Positions 9,618 to 17,710 of a DNA stretch of 64,000 nucleotides are shown here, piece by piece. The notes beneath the pieces are model-generated. The model saw nothing but the letters and a program-made list of their open reading frames with translations. It had not been told where the DNA came from and did no database searches. Each line of letters begins with the position of its first letter. The first letter of the stretch is position 1. Made by a program: the position numbers and the translations under genes. The stretch is from SB11 sp037968475 (GTDB taxonomy: Bacteria > Bacteroidota > Bacteroidia > UBA8524), in NCBI GenBank assembly GCA_037968475.1, contig JBBKVO010000040.1, forward strand, positions 1-64,000, read 5' to 3'.

Positions 9618-10181
9618 ATGTCGAAAGCATTTGTTTTAGTTTGGATTGTTTTTTTGATACAAGGTTGTTGCCAGCCTGATGAAAAAATTGAAGATCCTTG
9701 CGGGCAAGCCTGCTTACTTGATGAAAAATGCGATAATGGCAGGTGTGTTTGTGAGAATGATGGAATAAGAATTGGTAATCGCTGCATTGAAGTAACCGAT
9801 AGAATTTACTATGCAAAAACCACTAATTGTAATTGTATTGATGAAATTCTTTTAAATGTATTTAAGCAGAATCAATCAGAACAGTTCACCTATGTGGGTG
9901 CAAATATCAATTTCTCCAAAGATTATTCTTATATCCCTTCATGGGGGCACTATTACAATGATTTTAATGGAGTTGGATATGATAGTATAGTATTATTTGA
10001 TATTGTTAGACCTCGTTGTGAAATTAACGGCAAAGCATACTCTGCTTTATTAGCGGGTAGATTTGTGGGGCAAGACAGCATTGATGCTTGGATAAAATGG
10101 TATGAGCCTGTCGCTTTTCCAAATCCTTTACCCCCAATAGTTGATAGCTGCCATCTATATTTGGTTAAGCCAAAATTGTAA
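9618..10181 (+). CDS. EGF-like lipoprotein, copy 1 of 3
   Basis: A 187-residue predicted lipoprotein. The ATG at 9618 places the lipobox LIQG-Cys17 at the normal distance; an in-frame TTG at 9570 lies in the rho terminator's T run and is unlikely. The mature N-terminus has a cysteine spacing like a small EGF-like or trypsin-inhibitor-like knot (DPCGQACLLDEKCDNGRCVC). The rest is a conserved domain with NCNCIDEIL, a DSIVLFDIVRPRC block and AYSALLAGRFVGQDSIDAWI. It is followed 1 nt later by copy 2. Outer-membrane lipoprotein, possibly surface exposed. Function unknown. Confidence 0.8.
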   Translation: MSKAFVLVWIVFLIQGCCQPDEKIEDPCGQACLLDEKCDNGRCVCENDGIRIGNRCIEVTDRIYYAKTTNCNCIDEILLNVFKQNQSEQFTYVGANINFSKDYSYIPSWGHYYNDFNGVGYDSIVLFDIVRPRCEINGKAYSALLAGRFVGQDSIDAWIKWYEPVAFPNPLPPIVDSCHLYLVKPKL

Positions 10182-10182
10182 C

Positions 10183-10752
10183 ATGAAGCATATAGGGTTC
10201 AATATATTTTTTCTTCTGATAGCTGTTTTTTTGTTAATACAAGGTTGCTGCCAACCCGATGAAAAAATAGAAGATCCTTGCGGACAAGCCTGTCCCCCAT
10301 TTCTTAAGTGCGATAACGGGAAATGTGTTTGTGATGCAGGTAAATTAAAAGTTGGAGATTATTGTGTGCCTATTTCTAATTACGATTATTATGCAAAAAT
10401 TAAGGGGTGCAACTGCATAACAGAAATTTTACTTACAGCACACAAGCAGAATTTTAATTCTATATACGATTATGATGTTGTTTTAGGCTTTAACTCGGGC
10501 TATTGGGAAAATGCTTTCTATTCGAACTACTTTCATAATCCTAATGGACAAGATAGTATTGTTTTGTTTGATATTATTAGTCCCTTATGTAAAATAGGAG
10601 GTAAAAGTTATTCTGCCTTGTTAGCAGGTAAGTTTGTTGGGCAAGACAGTATTGATGCGTGGATAAAATGGTATCCACCTGTTGCTTTCCCCGATTCTAT
10701 ACCACCCATAGTAGATAGTTGCCATTTATATTTAGTCAAGCCAAAATTGTAA
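10183..10752 (+). CDS. EGF-like lipoprotein, copy 2 of 3
   Basis: A 189-residue paralogue of its neighbours. The ATG at 10183 gives a signal peptide nearly identical to copy 3 (KHIGFNIFFLLIAVFLLIQG before Cys22). It has the same knot (DPCGQACPPFLKCDNGKC) and the same C-terminal domain (QDSIDAWIKWYPPVAFPDS). The central part, about residues 95-130, differs most between copies and could carry binding specificity, which is inference. It starts 1 nt after copy 1 ends and ends 1 nt before copy 3 begins, so the three form one transcription unit. Confidence 0.8.
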   Translation: MKHIGFNIFFLLIAVFLLIQGCCQPDEKIEDPCGQACPPFLKCDNGKCVCDAGKLKVGDYCVPISNYDYYAKIKGCNCITEILLTAHKQNFNSIYDYDVVLGFNSGYWENAFYSNYFHNPNGQDSIVLFDIISPLCKIGGKSYSALLAGKFVGQDSIDAWIKWYPPVAFPDSIPPIVDSCHLYLVKPKL

Positions 10753-10753
10753 T

Positions 10754-11329
10754 ATGGAGCATATAGGGTTCAATATCTTTTTTCTTCTGGTAGCTGTTTT
10801 TTTGTTAATACAAGGGTGTTGCCAATCCGATGAAAAAATAGAAGACCCTTGTGGGCAAGCGTGTTTATTTGATGAAAAATGCGATAATGGCAGGTGCGTA
10901 TGTGCAAATGGAGGGATAAAAATGGGAGATTATTGTGTTGAAATAACCGACAAGCACTATTATGCAAAAACAAATGGTTGCAATTGCATTAATGAAATTT
11001 TAGTCCATATGTTTAGACAAAATCAAACCATATTAGGTACTTATAGTGCAAACATGAATTTCTCACTAGGGTACTCTGATAATTCTGATTATGGCTACTA
11101 TTATAAAGATTTTAATGGTAGCGGTTATGACAGTATTGTTTTATTAGATATTATTAGACCTCGTTGTGAAATTAACGGCAAAGCATACTCTGCCTTATTA
11201 GCGGGTAGATTAATGGGACAAGACAGTATAGATGCATGGATAAAATGGTATCCTTCAACTGATTTCCCTGACCCTTTACCTCCAATGGTTGATAGTTGTC
11301 ATTTTTATTTAGTGAGACCTAAACGTTAA
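10754..11329 (+). CDS. EGF-like lipoprotein, copy 3 of 3
   Basis: A 191-residue lipoprotein with the lipobox at Cys22. The signal peptide is closest to copy 2, but the C-terminal domain around RPRCEINGKAYSALLAGR is closest to copy 1 even at the DNA level, a mosaic pattern that suggests gene conversion or unequal crossover within the array. The cysteine pattern of the N-terminal knot is kept. An outer-membrane protein gene follows after 9 nt. Function unknown. Confidence 0.8.
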   Translation: MEHIGFNIFFLLVAVFLLIQGCCQSDEKIEDPCGQACLFDEKCDNGRCVCANGGIKMGDYCVEITDKHYYAKTNGCNCINEILVHMFRQNQTILGTYSANMNFSLGYSDNSDYGYYYKDFNGSGYDSIVLLDIIRPRCEINGKAYSALLAGRLMGQDSIDAWIKWYPSTDFPDPLPPMVDSCHFYLVRPKR

Positions 11330-11338
11330 GAATACAGA

Positions 11339-12151
11339 ATGCAAAAAACACTTATAATTGTCTTTTTACTTATTTGTTGCTTTACTGCTAACGGACAGTT
11401 ACTGCTTAGCTTTCAGTTGGGCAAAAGCATTTCGTTTTCGCAACGCACAGGCGGAGTAAATGACGCTGATATCATTAAAGTTGTTCCTTTTTATGATAAT
11501 ACATTGGCTTTAGGTGTTGGGTATAAAATCAACCAAAAAACGACGCTAATGTATAACCTAGCATTTAACAGCCACGGTTGGGAAGTTAAAATGCGTGAAG
11601 CAGGAGCAACATCATACAAAAGCAGCAAAAACGAATTTAGTTTTGAATACAACAAAACCAGATGGCTATACGAGAACAAAATAGGCATATTATACACTGC
11701 TTGGCAAAAGGGAAATTATAAAGTAAATATATCAGGCGGTGTAGGAATATATTGCACCAGATGCTCATCAAAAGGGTGGACGGGCGAACGCAGGATATAC
11801 ACCACATCAACATTAGACACCACAAATGCCGATAGCTATATTTTGGTAAACAAAAGAGACGCAAAAATGTACACCTTTTTTAATACTATGGTATATGCAG
11901 GAGGTGAGTTCTCTTATCAACTTAAAAAATCAGAACTAGGCTTATTTTGTGAGATTGAAACTGCTTTTGGAAAAAACTTTGAGCATACCGTTACTTTTAA
12001 AAGGGGACAAGAAACGGGTAGCATTTCTATTAAAAACAGTGGGCTTTCACTTAGGGTAGGATTGTTTTTCCGCCCCAACTTAAATCTTAGTTTTGTTAAA
12101 CCGAAACCGAAAACACCCGCTCAAACACCTCACCCGCAGCAAGGGCAATAA
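11339..12151 (+). CDS. Predicted outer-membrane beta-barrel protein
   Basis: A 270-residue protein with an N-terminal signal peptide (KTLIIVFLLICCFTANG, cut about residue 19) and alternating polar/aromatic strands typical of a Bacteroidota outer-membrane barrel (for example LALGVGYKINQKTTLMYNLAF). It ends with a Pro/Lys/Gln-rich tail. It lies 9 nt after the lipoprotein array and is probably in the same operon. Its last 56 bases overlap the convergent mutarotase-like gene. No specific family recognised. Confidence 0.7.
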   Translation: MQKTLIIVFLLICCFTANGQLLLSFQLGKSISFSQRTGGVNDADIIKVVPFYDNTLALGVGYKINQKTTLMYNLAFNSHGWEVKMREAGATSYKSSKNEFSFEYNKTRWLYENKIGILYTAWQKGNYKVNISGGVGIYCTRCSSKGWTGERRIYTTSTLDTTNADSYILVNKRDAKMYTFFNTMVYAGGEFSYQLKKSELGLFCEIETAFGKNFEHTVTFKRGQETGSISIKNSGLSLRVGLFFRPNLNLSFVKPKPKTPAQTPHPQQGQ

Positions 12152-12953
12152 CACCTTCTTTGTCTTTAAACTCCCCTTTAAAATTGGCATTATCGGCTAG
12201 GCCGCACCAAGGCTCAAGGCAAATAAATTGCTCGCAGTTGGGTTTTGTCCAAATACCAAAATAAGGAAAACCTTCAAAATCCATTTTCACAGTATAATCG
12301 CCTGTTTTGCTTTTTAGTGCCATCCAGTTTGATTGCATATTTTTAAATACAATGGCATCTTTTTCAAATAGCTGGGTTTGTAACTCCAATCTGTTGCTAT
12401 TTTTCACAACTTCCTCCGTTTCACCTGAAAATAAGTTATCGACCAACAAGTGTCGATGAAGAGTTTCGGGTCGTTCAAACTCAATATAATAATCGGTAAT
12501 ATTAGCCGTAGGCAAATTAAATGCAGGGTGTGCCCCCACTGAAAAATATAGGGTATTAATTCCCAAATTTTCAGCAATAAAAAAAGTGTGTATTTTTTTT
12601 CCTTCTAAAGTATACTTAACCGAAAATTTAAAATCAAACGGAAATACTTTTTTAGTTTCAGCAGTACTTTCCAGTGTAAAAGTTGCACTGTTTTCACTTT
12701 GTTGAGTAACCGTAAACATACTGTCTCGGGCAAAGCCGTGTCGGTTTAGGGCATATTGTTCGCCATTTACAATAATGGTGTTGTTTTTTACTTCGCCAAC
12801 AATAGGAAAAAGAATGGGCGCACTTCGGTTCCAATAGGCAGAGTCGGCTTGCCAAATATATTCGGTATTGTTTTCTTTATTAATAAGGCTTTTCAATTCA
12901 GCCCCATAAGGGTTTATACTTGCTGATACAAATTGATTGTTTAGGGTAATCAT
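12096..12953 (-). CDS. Aldose 1-epimerase family protein (LacX-like)
   Basis: A 285-residue galactose-mutarotase-fold protein, expected to act on a sugar or hexose phosphate in the cytosol. Visible family features are the N-terminal LNNQFVSASINPYGAELKSL, the WQADSAYWNRSAPILFPIVG block, the RHGFARD motif with the active-site His, and VGAHPAFNLP with the second His. The shape fits the LacX/YeaD-like branch rather than classical GalM. It is the last gene of a minus-strand operon, 25 nt after the lipid kinase, and its 3' end overlaps the convergent outer-membrane protein gene by 56 nt. The true substrate cannot be told. Confidence 0.85.
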   Translation of the reverse strand: MITLNNQFVSASINPYGAELKSLINKENNTEYIWQADSAYWNRSAPILFPIVGEVKNNTIIVNGEQYALNRHGFARDSMFTVTQQSENSATFTLESTAETKKVFPFDFKFSVKYTLEGKKIHTFFIAENLGINTLYFSVGAHPAFNLPTANITDYYIEFERPETLHRHLLVDNLFSGETEEVVKNSNRLELQTQLFEKDAIVFKNMQSNWMALKSKTGDYTVKMDFEGFPYFGIWTKPNCEQFICLEPWCGLADNANFKGEFKDKEGVIALAAGEVFERVFSVSV

Positions 12954-12978
12954 ATCCCCAATATCACATTATTTTTTG

Positions 12979-13869
12979 TTAACCTGTAATAATATTTAAC
13001 GGCACAGGGTGTTTTTTAATTTCAAAGCTATTGCCATAAAACAACTCTCCATCAATATGTCCCGCTACTATTTGCGGGGTTTTTATGGTTATTTTATCGG
13101 CAGTAAAATAGTTCACCATTGGTAAATGCAAATGGCGACCGTGTTCAACCTTTTTTAGATATAGAGGTCGTTTTAATACGGGCACAGCACTAATTGCGCA
13201 AACATCCAACAGCCCATCGTTTATTTGGGCTTTGGGGGTAATTTTAAACCCTCCACCAAAGGTGGTGCTGTTGCCTATGGTTATCATAAAGCCGTCAAAA
13301 GTGGTTTTTGTGCCGTTAGCTTCAAGCACAAACTCTTTTTCGCGATAGCGCAACAGTTGGCCTATCACATGGTAGTAGTAGCCTAAAAAGCCCTTTAAAA
13401 GAGTTTTGCGTTTTATCATGCTTTCTACCACTTGCCCATCAAAGCCAATGCCTAGGCCGTGAATAAACAATAGATTGTTGCATTGCCATACATCGCACGC
13501 GGTTAGTGTGCCGCTAAGGGCTGCTTGCAAGGCATTATTTAGCGAGGGTTTAGCGAGGTAGTTTTTTATAAAATCGTTACCGCTGCCTGTAGGCAAAACG
13601 GCTACGGGCAAGTGCCACATACCATCAGGTAACGAGTTAAGTAAAAGATATAGTGTTCCATCGCCGCCGCTTACCCAAATTTCGGTGGGGTTAAACTCAT
13701 CAAAGGCTTTTTGTAGTGCAATGCGATTATCATCAGCATTTACAAGGGTTTCTATCACATAGCTTTGTATTTTTTCTATATGCAGCAATACGTTTATTTT
13801 GGCTAAACCTACGCGGCTTTTCCCTTTATTGGCAAAGGTATTGTGAAATATAAGTATGCGGCGAGCCAA
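12979..13869 (-). CDS. Diacylglycerol/sphingosine kinase-like lipid kinase
   Basis: A 296-residue member of the DAGK catalytic (DagK/YegS/BmrU) family, which phosphorylates lipids such as diacylglycerol. The nucleotide-binding motif WVSGGDGTLYLLLN and the PVAVLPTGSGNDF block, both hallmark elements, are clear. The C-terminal half has the beta-sandwich of the family (GGGFKITPKAQINDGLLDVC). The start is a TTG at 13869, 3 nt after the upstream gene, consistent with translational coupling. The substrate is not determined; a second, unrelated lipid kinase gene (dgkA) lies 3 kb away. Confidence 0.88.
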   Translation of the reverse strand: MARRILIFHNTFANKGKSRVGLAKINVLLHIEKIQSYVIETLVNADDNRIALQKAFDEFNPTEIWVSGGDGTLYLLLNSLPDGMWHLPVAVLPTGSGNDFIKNYLAKPSLNNALQAALSGTLTACDVWQCNNLLFIHGLGIGFDGQVVESMIKRKTLLKGFLGYYYHVIGQLLRYREKEFVLEANGTKTTFDGFMITIGNSTTFGGGFKITPKAQINDGLLDVCAISAVPVLKRPLYLKKVEHGRHLHLPMVNYFTADKITIKTPQIVAGHIDGELFYGNSFEIKKHPVPLNIITG

Positions 13870-13872
13870 AGG

Positions 13873-14367
13873 TTAATTGTTTTTTTGCTTTAATTTTTCT
13901 GAAATCAAATCGAAAACATCTTGCCTAAAAGGAATATTAGTAGTTTGGTTGTTTTTATAGATAAAATCATAATCTACTTTTTGAGGGATTATTTTACTTA
14001 CATATATTTTTGGAAGCCCTTTTTTACTTCCGTGTATATCTTCAATTTCAGTTACTACACCAAACTGGTTTATAGCAAGCCCTGCCGTTTTTATTTCATC
14101 CCAACTAAAATGTTTCTCTTTATGAAATAATCCGTATGTTTTTATGCCTAAATCGGAAATTTCGACAACATTTAATGATAGGTAAATAAACACTAAAACA
14201 TAGCCAAGTGTGAAGAGGCCAAAATTGATATAGTTTTTCACCTGTATGGCATCAAAAAAATATTGGTATACAGTAATCAGAGCAAAGAAAATTACTAAAG
14301 CAATGATAAGTTTACCTAGTCTGTTTTTCCATTGTAATCCAAAGTGTGTATACACCTTCTTTTCCAT
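13873..14367 (-). CDS. Two-helix membrane protein with PH-like cytoplasmic domain
   Basis: A 164-residue protein with two adjacent transmembrane helices (about residues 18-38 and 46-66) and a cytoplasmic C-terminal domain of PH-like appearance (VEISDLGIKTYGLFHKEKHFSW, typical of bacterial PH/YdbT-like strands). The ATG at 14367 overlaps the rnhB stop by one base; a GTG directly before it is possible. It sits in the operon between rnhB and the lipid kinase. Function unknown. Confidence 0.65.
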   Translation of the reverse strand: MEKKVYTHFGLQWKNRLGKLIIALVIFFALITVYQYFFDAIQVKNYINFGLFTLGYVLVFIYLSLNVVEISDLGIKTYGLFHKEKHFSWDEIKTAGLAINQFGVVTEIEDIHGSKKGLPKIYVSKIIPQKVDYDFIYKNNQTTNIPFRQDVFDLISEKLKQKNN

Positions 14368-14969
14368 CACTTAAAAATATTTAATTGAGTTTCTTTTAGT
14401 TTAAAACTTTTGCGGTGATAGGGCGTTGCGCCTTCGCCAATCAATAACTCGCGGTGGGCTTTAGTGCCATACCCTTTGTTTTGCTGCCAGTTAAATTGAG
14501 GATATTCGGTAGCAATTTTTTTCATGTACTCATCGCGGTGGGTTTTTGCCAGTATTGATGCCGCCGCAATATTCATGTATGTACCGTCGCCTTTTATTAC
14601 CGTTTGGTGCGGTATGGTTTTATAGGGTTTAAACCTATTGCCATCTACCGCTATGTATTCGGCTTGGGGTTGCAACTGTTCTAATGCCCTGTGCATTGCT
14701 TTTATCGAGGCATTTAAAATATTTATGGTGTCAATCTCTTCAACAGTGCAAATGCCCACTGCCCATGCAATGGCTTCTTTTTCAATAATTATACGCAGTT
14801 GGTCGCGGTGGGTTTCGCTCAGTTGTTTAGAGTCGTTTAGTAATGCGTTTTTAAATTTTGGAGGCAAAATAACTGCGGCAGCGTATACATCGCCCACCAA
14901 GCATCCCCTCCCTGCTTCGTCGCAGCCAGCCTCTAATAGTTTTTTTTGTATGCTGAGTTTAAGAGCCAT
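14367..14969 (-). CDS. rnhB: Ribonuclease HII
   Basis: Removes RNA from RNA-DNA hybrids and single ribonucleotides from DNA. The 200-residue protein carries the signature GCDEAGRGCLVG with catalytic Asp17 and Glu18, a third acidic residue in YIAVDGN and the later KTHRDE motif. Size is standard. It overlaps the upstream glycosyltransferase gene by 11 nt and the downstream gene by 1 nt, so it is internal to a tightly packed operon. Confidence 0.96.
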   Translation of the reverse strand: MALKLSIQKKLLEAGCDEAGRGCLVGDVYAAAVILPPKFKNALLNDSKQLSETHRDQLRIIIEKEAIAWAVGICTVEEIDTINILNASIKAMHRALEQLQPQAEYIAVDGNRFKPYKTIPHQTVIKGDGTYMNIAAASILAKTHRDEYMKKIATEYPQFNWQQNKGYGTKAHRELLIGEGATPYHRKSFKLKETQLNIFK

Positions 14970-16089
14970 GCACCGTTTTTTCTATACTATCCCACAGCAA
15001 ATTAGCAGTTTTTTGCCAAGTAAACACATCGCTGCGCTCAATAGCCTTTTGTGTGAGGGTTTGCCGTAATACATCGTCATTAGCCAGTGTTTGCATGGCG
15101 TTGGTAATGCTTTCTATTGAAGTAGGATTAACCAAAAGTCCCGCATCGCCCAATACTTCGGGCATTGATGATACGTTGGAGGTGATAACAGGTGTATGGC
15201 ACTTAAAGGCTTCTATAATGGGCAATCCAAATCCCTCGAAAAAGGGGACGTATACTAAACCGAGAGCGGCGGCTATGGTTGCCGAAAGGTCTTCATCACT
15301 CAATCGGCCGGTAAATACCACGTCGGCTTTATGTTGCATGGCCTCAAAAGTGCTGTCCATATCATCGGTTTGCCATGCTTTACGGCCTACTATTACCAGT
15401 TTTGTGCCTTTTGTATCTCTTTGCTTAAAGCTATCAAAGGCTTTTAGCAAATTCACTATGTTTTTGCGGGGCTGCAATGCGCCTACAAATACAAAATAGG
15501 AAGCTCCATTGGTTATTTTTTGACGTATAGCTTTTTTTTCATCCTCGCTAACAGAAGTAAATGCACAGCTAACTCCGTTGTACACTACATCAATTTTATC
15601 AGGAGCAATAGTGTATTGCTGCACTATATCTTGTTTTGAAAACTCTGAAACGGTGGCTATGCGTGCCGCTTTGTGCGCGAATTTGGGGAAATAATGGGTG
15701 TAGTATTTACGAACTAACCCGCCAATATCATCAGGACGGTGTATAAAGGCCAAATCGTGCATAACAGGCAGTTGGGGCACATTGGTGCGCAGGCTTAAAT
15801 ACCCATCGGGCGAAAGAAATATATCGGGGTTGTATTTTTTTAACACTTGGGGTATGCTCCACTCAAACCACAAATACCACAAAATAGGGTGTCGCGATTG
15901 TGGCGGAATAACCACAGGGGTGATGTTGTTGCTAAAAATAAAACTATCGTCGTAGGCACGGTCAAAAACAAAAATAAACTCGTGTTCGGGGTGGTTTTGT
16001 GTAAGTAGTTTGCAGGTTTCATAAGTAAACCTGCCTATCCCTTCCAGCTTATCTTTTAGTAAAAAACGTGTATTAACTACTATGCGCAC
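14959..16089 (-). CDS. Glycosyltransferase family 4
   Basis: A 376-residue GT-B fold glycosyltransferase. The N-terminal domain begins MRIVVNTRFL with the acceptor-side GIGRFTYE loop; the C-terminal domain has FVGALQPRKNIVNLLKAF (nucleotide-sugar binding) and the EGFGLPIIEAFKCHTPVI block containing the EX7E motif of GT4 enzymes. It starts with GTG, 15 nt after a TAnnTTTG box, and heads the operon with rnhB. It probably builds a cell-envelope polysaccharide or lipid-linked glycan; donor and acceptor cannot be told. Confidence 0.88.
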   Translation of the reverse strand: MRIVVNTRFLLKDKLEGIGRFTYETCKLLTQNHPEHEFIFVFDRAYDDSFIFSNNITPVVIPPQSRHPILWYLWFEWSIPQVLKKYNPDIFLSPDGYLSLRTNVPQLPVMHDLAFIHRPDDIGGLVRKYYTHYFPKFAHKAARIATVSEFSKQDIVQQYTIAPDKIDVVYNGVSCAFTSVSEDEKKAIRQKITNGASYFVFVGALQPRKNIVNLLKAFDSFKQRDTKGTKLVIVGRKAWQTDDMDSTFEAMQHKADVVFTGRLSDEDLSATIAAALGLVYVPFFEGFGLPIIEAFKCHTPVITSNVSSMPEVLGDAGLLVNPTSIESITNAMQTLANDDVLRQTLTQKAIERSDVFTWQKTANLLWDSIEKTVHGS

Positions 16090-16104
16090 GGCTTGTGTTT
16101 AGGG

Positions 16105-16112
16105 CAAATGTA
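16105..16112 (-). promoter_or_regulatory. -7 promoter box of the glycosyltransferase operon
   Basis: Read on the minus strand, TACATTTG fits TAnnTTTG, 15 nt before the GTG start at 16089. Confidence 0.55.
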
Positions 16113-16172
16113 GCAAACCTATACGGTATTGCACCACTCTTGATTGGTCGTTTTTTACTTTTTGATTGGTCA

Positions 16173-16220
16173 AGCGGACGCTTTTTTATTTTTGGCACGA
16201 GCGGACGCTCGAGCCAGCTT
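16173..16220 (-). repeat. 48-bp GAGCGGACGCTC element, copy a
   Basis: One of five copies of a 48-bp element carrying the GAGCG-GA-CGCTC mini-hairpin (the first of the two is degenerate in this copy) separated by an A/T-rich stretch. It ends 7 nt from the stop codon of the minus-strand gene 16228-16773. Other copies: 20934-20981, 27614-27661, 55582-55629, 56388-56436. Confidence 0.9.
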
Positions 16221-16227
16221 TGGATGG

Positions 16228-16773
16228 TTATTCGCTGTCGCTATTTTTGGGTATGTTTTGCTTTTTGTGCAAAAGCAATATTCTGGCAGTAATTCGGCTG
16301 GCATTAGTGATGGTTAGAACAAAAAGTAATATTTGTGCTGATTGTGAAATAAAATATGTAGCATCTTTTCGTTGGTCAAGTAGGCTTAATAAACCCCCGC
16401 CATTATTTTCGCGAATACCCATAATAAGCTCGGTTAAGAATTGGGGGACAGTTGTAACCAAGCCAAACAATGAAGCTATTACTATGGAAAAAAATACCCC
16501 ATTTTTTCTATTAATGGTAATATTAATCTCTTGCTCATCTTCTTTTTCTTTATAAATCTTGTCAATGATAACTTCAGTCTTAAAAATCATATAATAGATA
16601 ACCAAAATATACAAGATGACTGAAATTACAAGCGGCCAAGGTATACTTGAGTTTGAATCAGTAACAAACATCGAGCTTATATATAGAGTTTGCGGAGTTG
16701 TAATAATTGCAGGAAGAATTATAATAATTCCGGTAATCTTTAGAGCAATTACAAGTAGTGATTTGGTTTTCAT
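16228..16773 (-). CDS. Four-helix integral membrane protein, unknown
   Basis: A 181-residue protein with four predicted membrane helices (about residues 5-28, 46-66, 92-114 and 140-165). A charged cytoplasmic loop (KIYKEKEDEQEINITINRKNG) lies between helices 2 and 3. No family recognised. It is 67 nt downstream of dgkA on the same strand and is followed by the 48-bp repeat 7 nt after its stop. The A/T content is higher than that of its neighbours. Confidence 0.65.
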   Translation of the reverse strand: MKTKSLLVIALKITGIIIILPAIITTPQTLYISSMFVTDSNSSIPWPLVISVILYILVIYYMIFKTEVIIDKIYKEKEDEQEINITINRKNGVFFSIVIASLFGLVTTVPQFLTELIMGIRENNGGGLLSLLDQRKDATYFISQSAQILLFVLTITNASRITARILLLHKKQNIPKNSDSE

Positions 16774-16840
16774 AGGCGTATATAAACTTTAAAAATAAAG
16801 AATAGATTTTAAAGCCTGTAAGAAATTCGATAGAGAGAAA

Positions 16841-17215
16841 CTAAACTAAGTAGGGCACAAACACTAAAAGACCAATAACAAGGGCGCAAATTGAGGCTAA
16901 AAGCACCGCACCTGCGGCTACATCTTTTATCCAACCTGCATTGGTATTTTTTTGTGGAGATACCATATCAACCAATTTTTCTATGGCTGTGTTTAAGGCT
17001 TCGGCGGTTATTACTAGACCTATGGCTAGTACTACAAAAAGCCACTCGGTAATAGTGATGTTTAGGATAAAACCCAGTGAAACTACTAAAATGGCTGCAA
17101 GTGTATGAAAACGAAAGTTACGCTCGGCTAGAAACACCTTTTTTATGCCTGAAAAGGCATAACCAAATGAGCGAATGTATTTACTAGCTAATGAGTTTGG
17201 GTCGCGCTTAAACAT
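16841..17215 (-). CDS. dgkA: DgkA-type diacylglycerol/undecaprenol kinase
   Basis: Small integral membrane lipid kinase of 124 residues with three membrane helices. The hallmark motif is the ITAEALNTAIEKLVDMVSPQ segment (Glu and Asn catalytic positions), preceded by the RNFRFHTLAAILV helix. In Bacteroidota and Gram-positives this family can phosphorylate undecaprenol and so feed cell-wall lipid carriers; the E. coli form acts on diacylglycerol. The start overlaps ribH by 8 nt. Confidence 0.88.
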   Translation of the reverse strand: MFKRDPNSLASKYIRSFGYAFSGIKKVFLAERNFRFHTLAAILVVSLGFILNITITEWLFVVLAIGLVITAEALNTAIEKLVDMVSPQKNTNAGWIKDVAAGAVLLASICALVIGLLVFVPYLV

Positions 17216-17696
17216 TTTCTTTCAATGCAAGCATTTGCAGTGCGGTAACGGCGGCTTCAATACCTTTGTTGCCGTGTTTTCCTCCTGCGCGGTCTAGTGC
17301 CTGCTCTTGGTTTTCAGTGGTTAGTACTCCAAATATAACAGGTTTGTTATACTTAAGTCCCACATTCATAATACCATTAGCGGCTGCATCGCAAATAAAA
17401 TCAAAATGGCGGGTTTCGCCTTGTATCACACAGCCTAGTGTGATAACAGCATCAATTCCGTCGGCTTGGGCGGTATATTGCGCGCCCAAAGCCAGCTCGA
17501 AAGTGCCGGGTACATAGTGGGTGCTAATGTTTTTTTCGGGCATGCCTGCTTGTTGCAGGGCTTCTACCGCACCACTATATAAAGCGCCCGTAACCTCTTC
17601 GTTCCACCTAGAAACTACTATGGCTATATTAAATGCGCTAGCATTGGGCAATTGCACATTGCCAAAACTCGAAAGATTTTTATGGCCGGTTGCCAT
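17208..17696 (-). CDS. ribH: 6,7-dimethyl-8-ribityllumazine synthase
   Basis: Penultimate step of riboflavin synthesis, condensing 5-amino-6-ribitylamino-uracil with dihydroxybutanone phosphate. The 162-residue protein shows VSRWNEEVTGALYSGA, VPGTFELALGA, the ITLGCVIQGETRHFDFI segment with the catalytic His, and FGVLTTENQEQALDRAG. It has the normal length. It lies 14 nt after the TPR membrane protein and overlaps dgkA. No FMN riboswitch-like leader is seen, as the gene is internal to an operon. Confidence 0.95.
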   Translation of the reverse strand: MATGHKNLSSFGNVQLPNASAFNIAIVVSRWNEEVTGALYSGAVEALQQAGMPEKNISTHYVPGTFELALGAQYTAQADGIDAVITLGCVIQGETRHFDFICDAAANGIMNVGLKYNKPVIFGVLTTENQEQALDRAGGKHGNKGIEAAVTALQMLALKENV

Positions 17697-17710
17697 AGGT
17701 TATGTGGTTT

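Noticed and set aside
16841..17215. dgkA and the lipid kinase at 12979-13869 as duplicates
   Set aside because: They belong to unrelated families (small integral membrane kinase against soluble DAGK-catalytic fold), so their closeness is not duplication.
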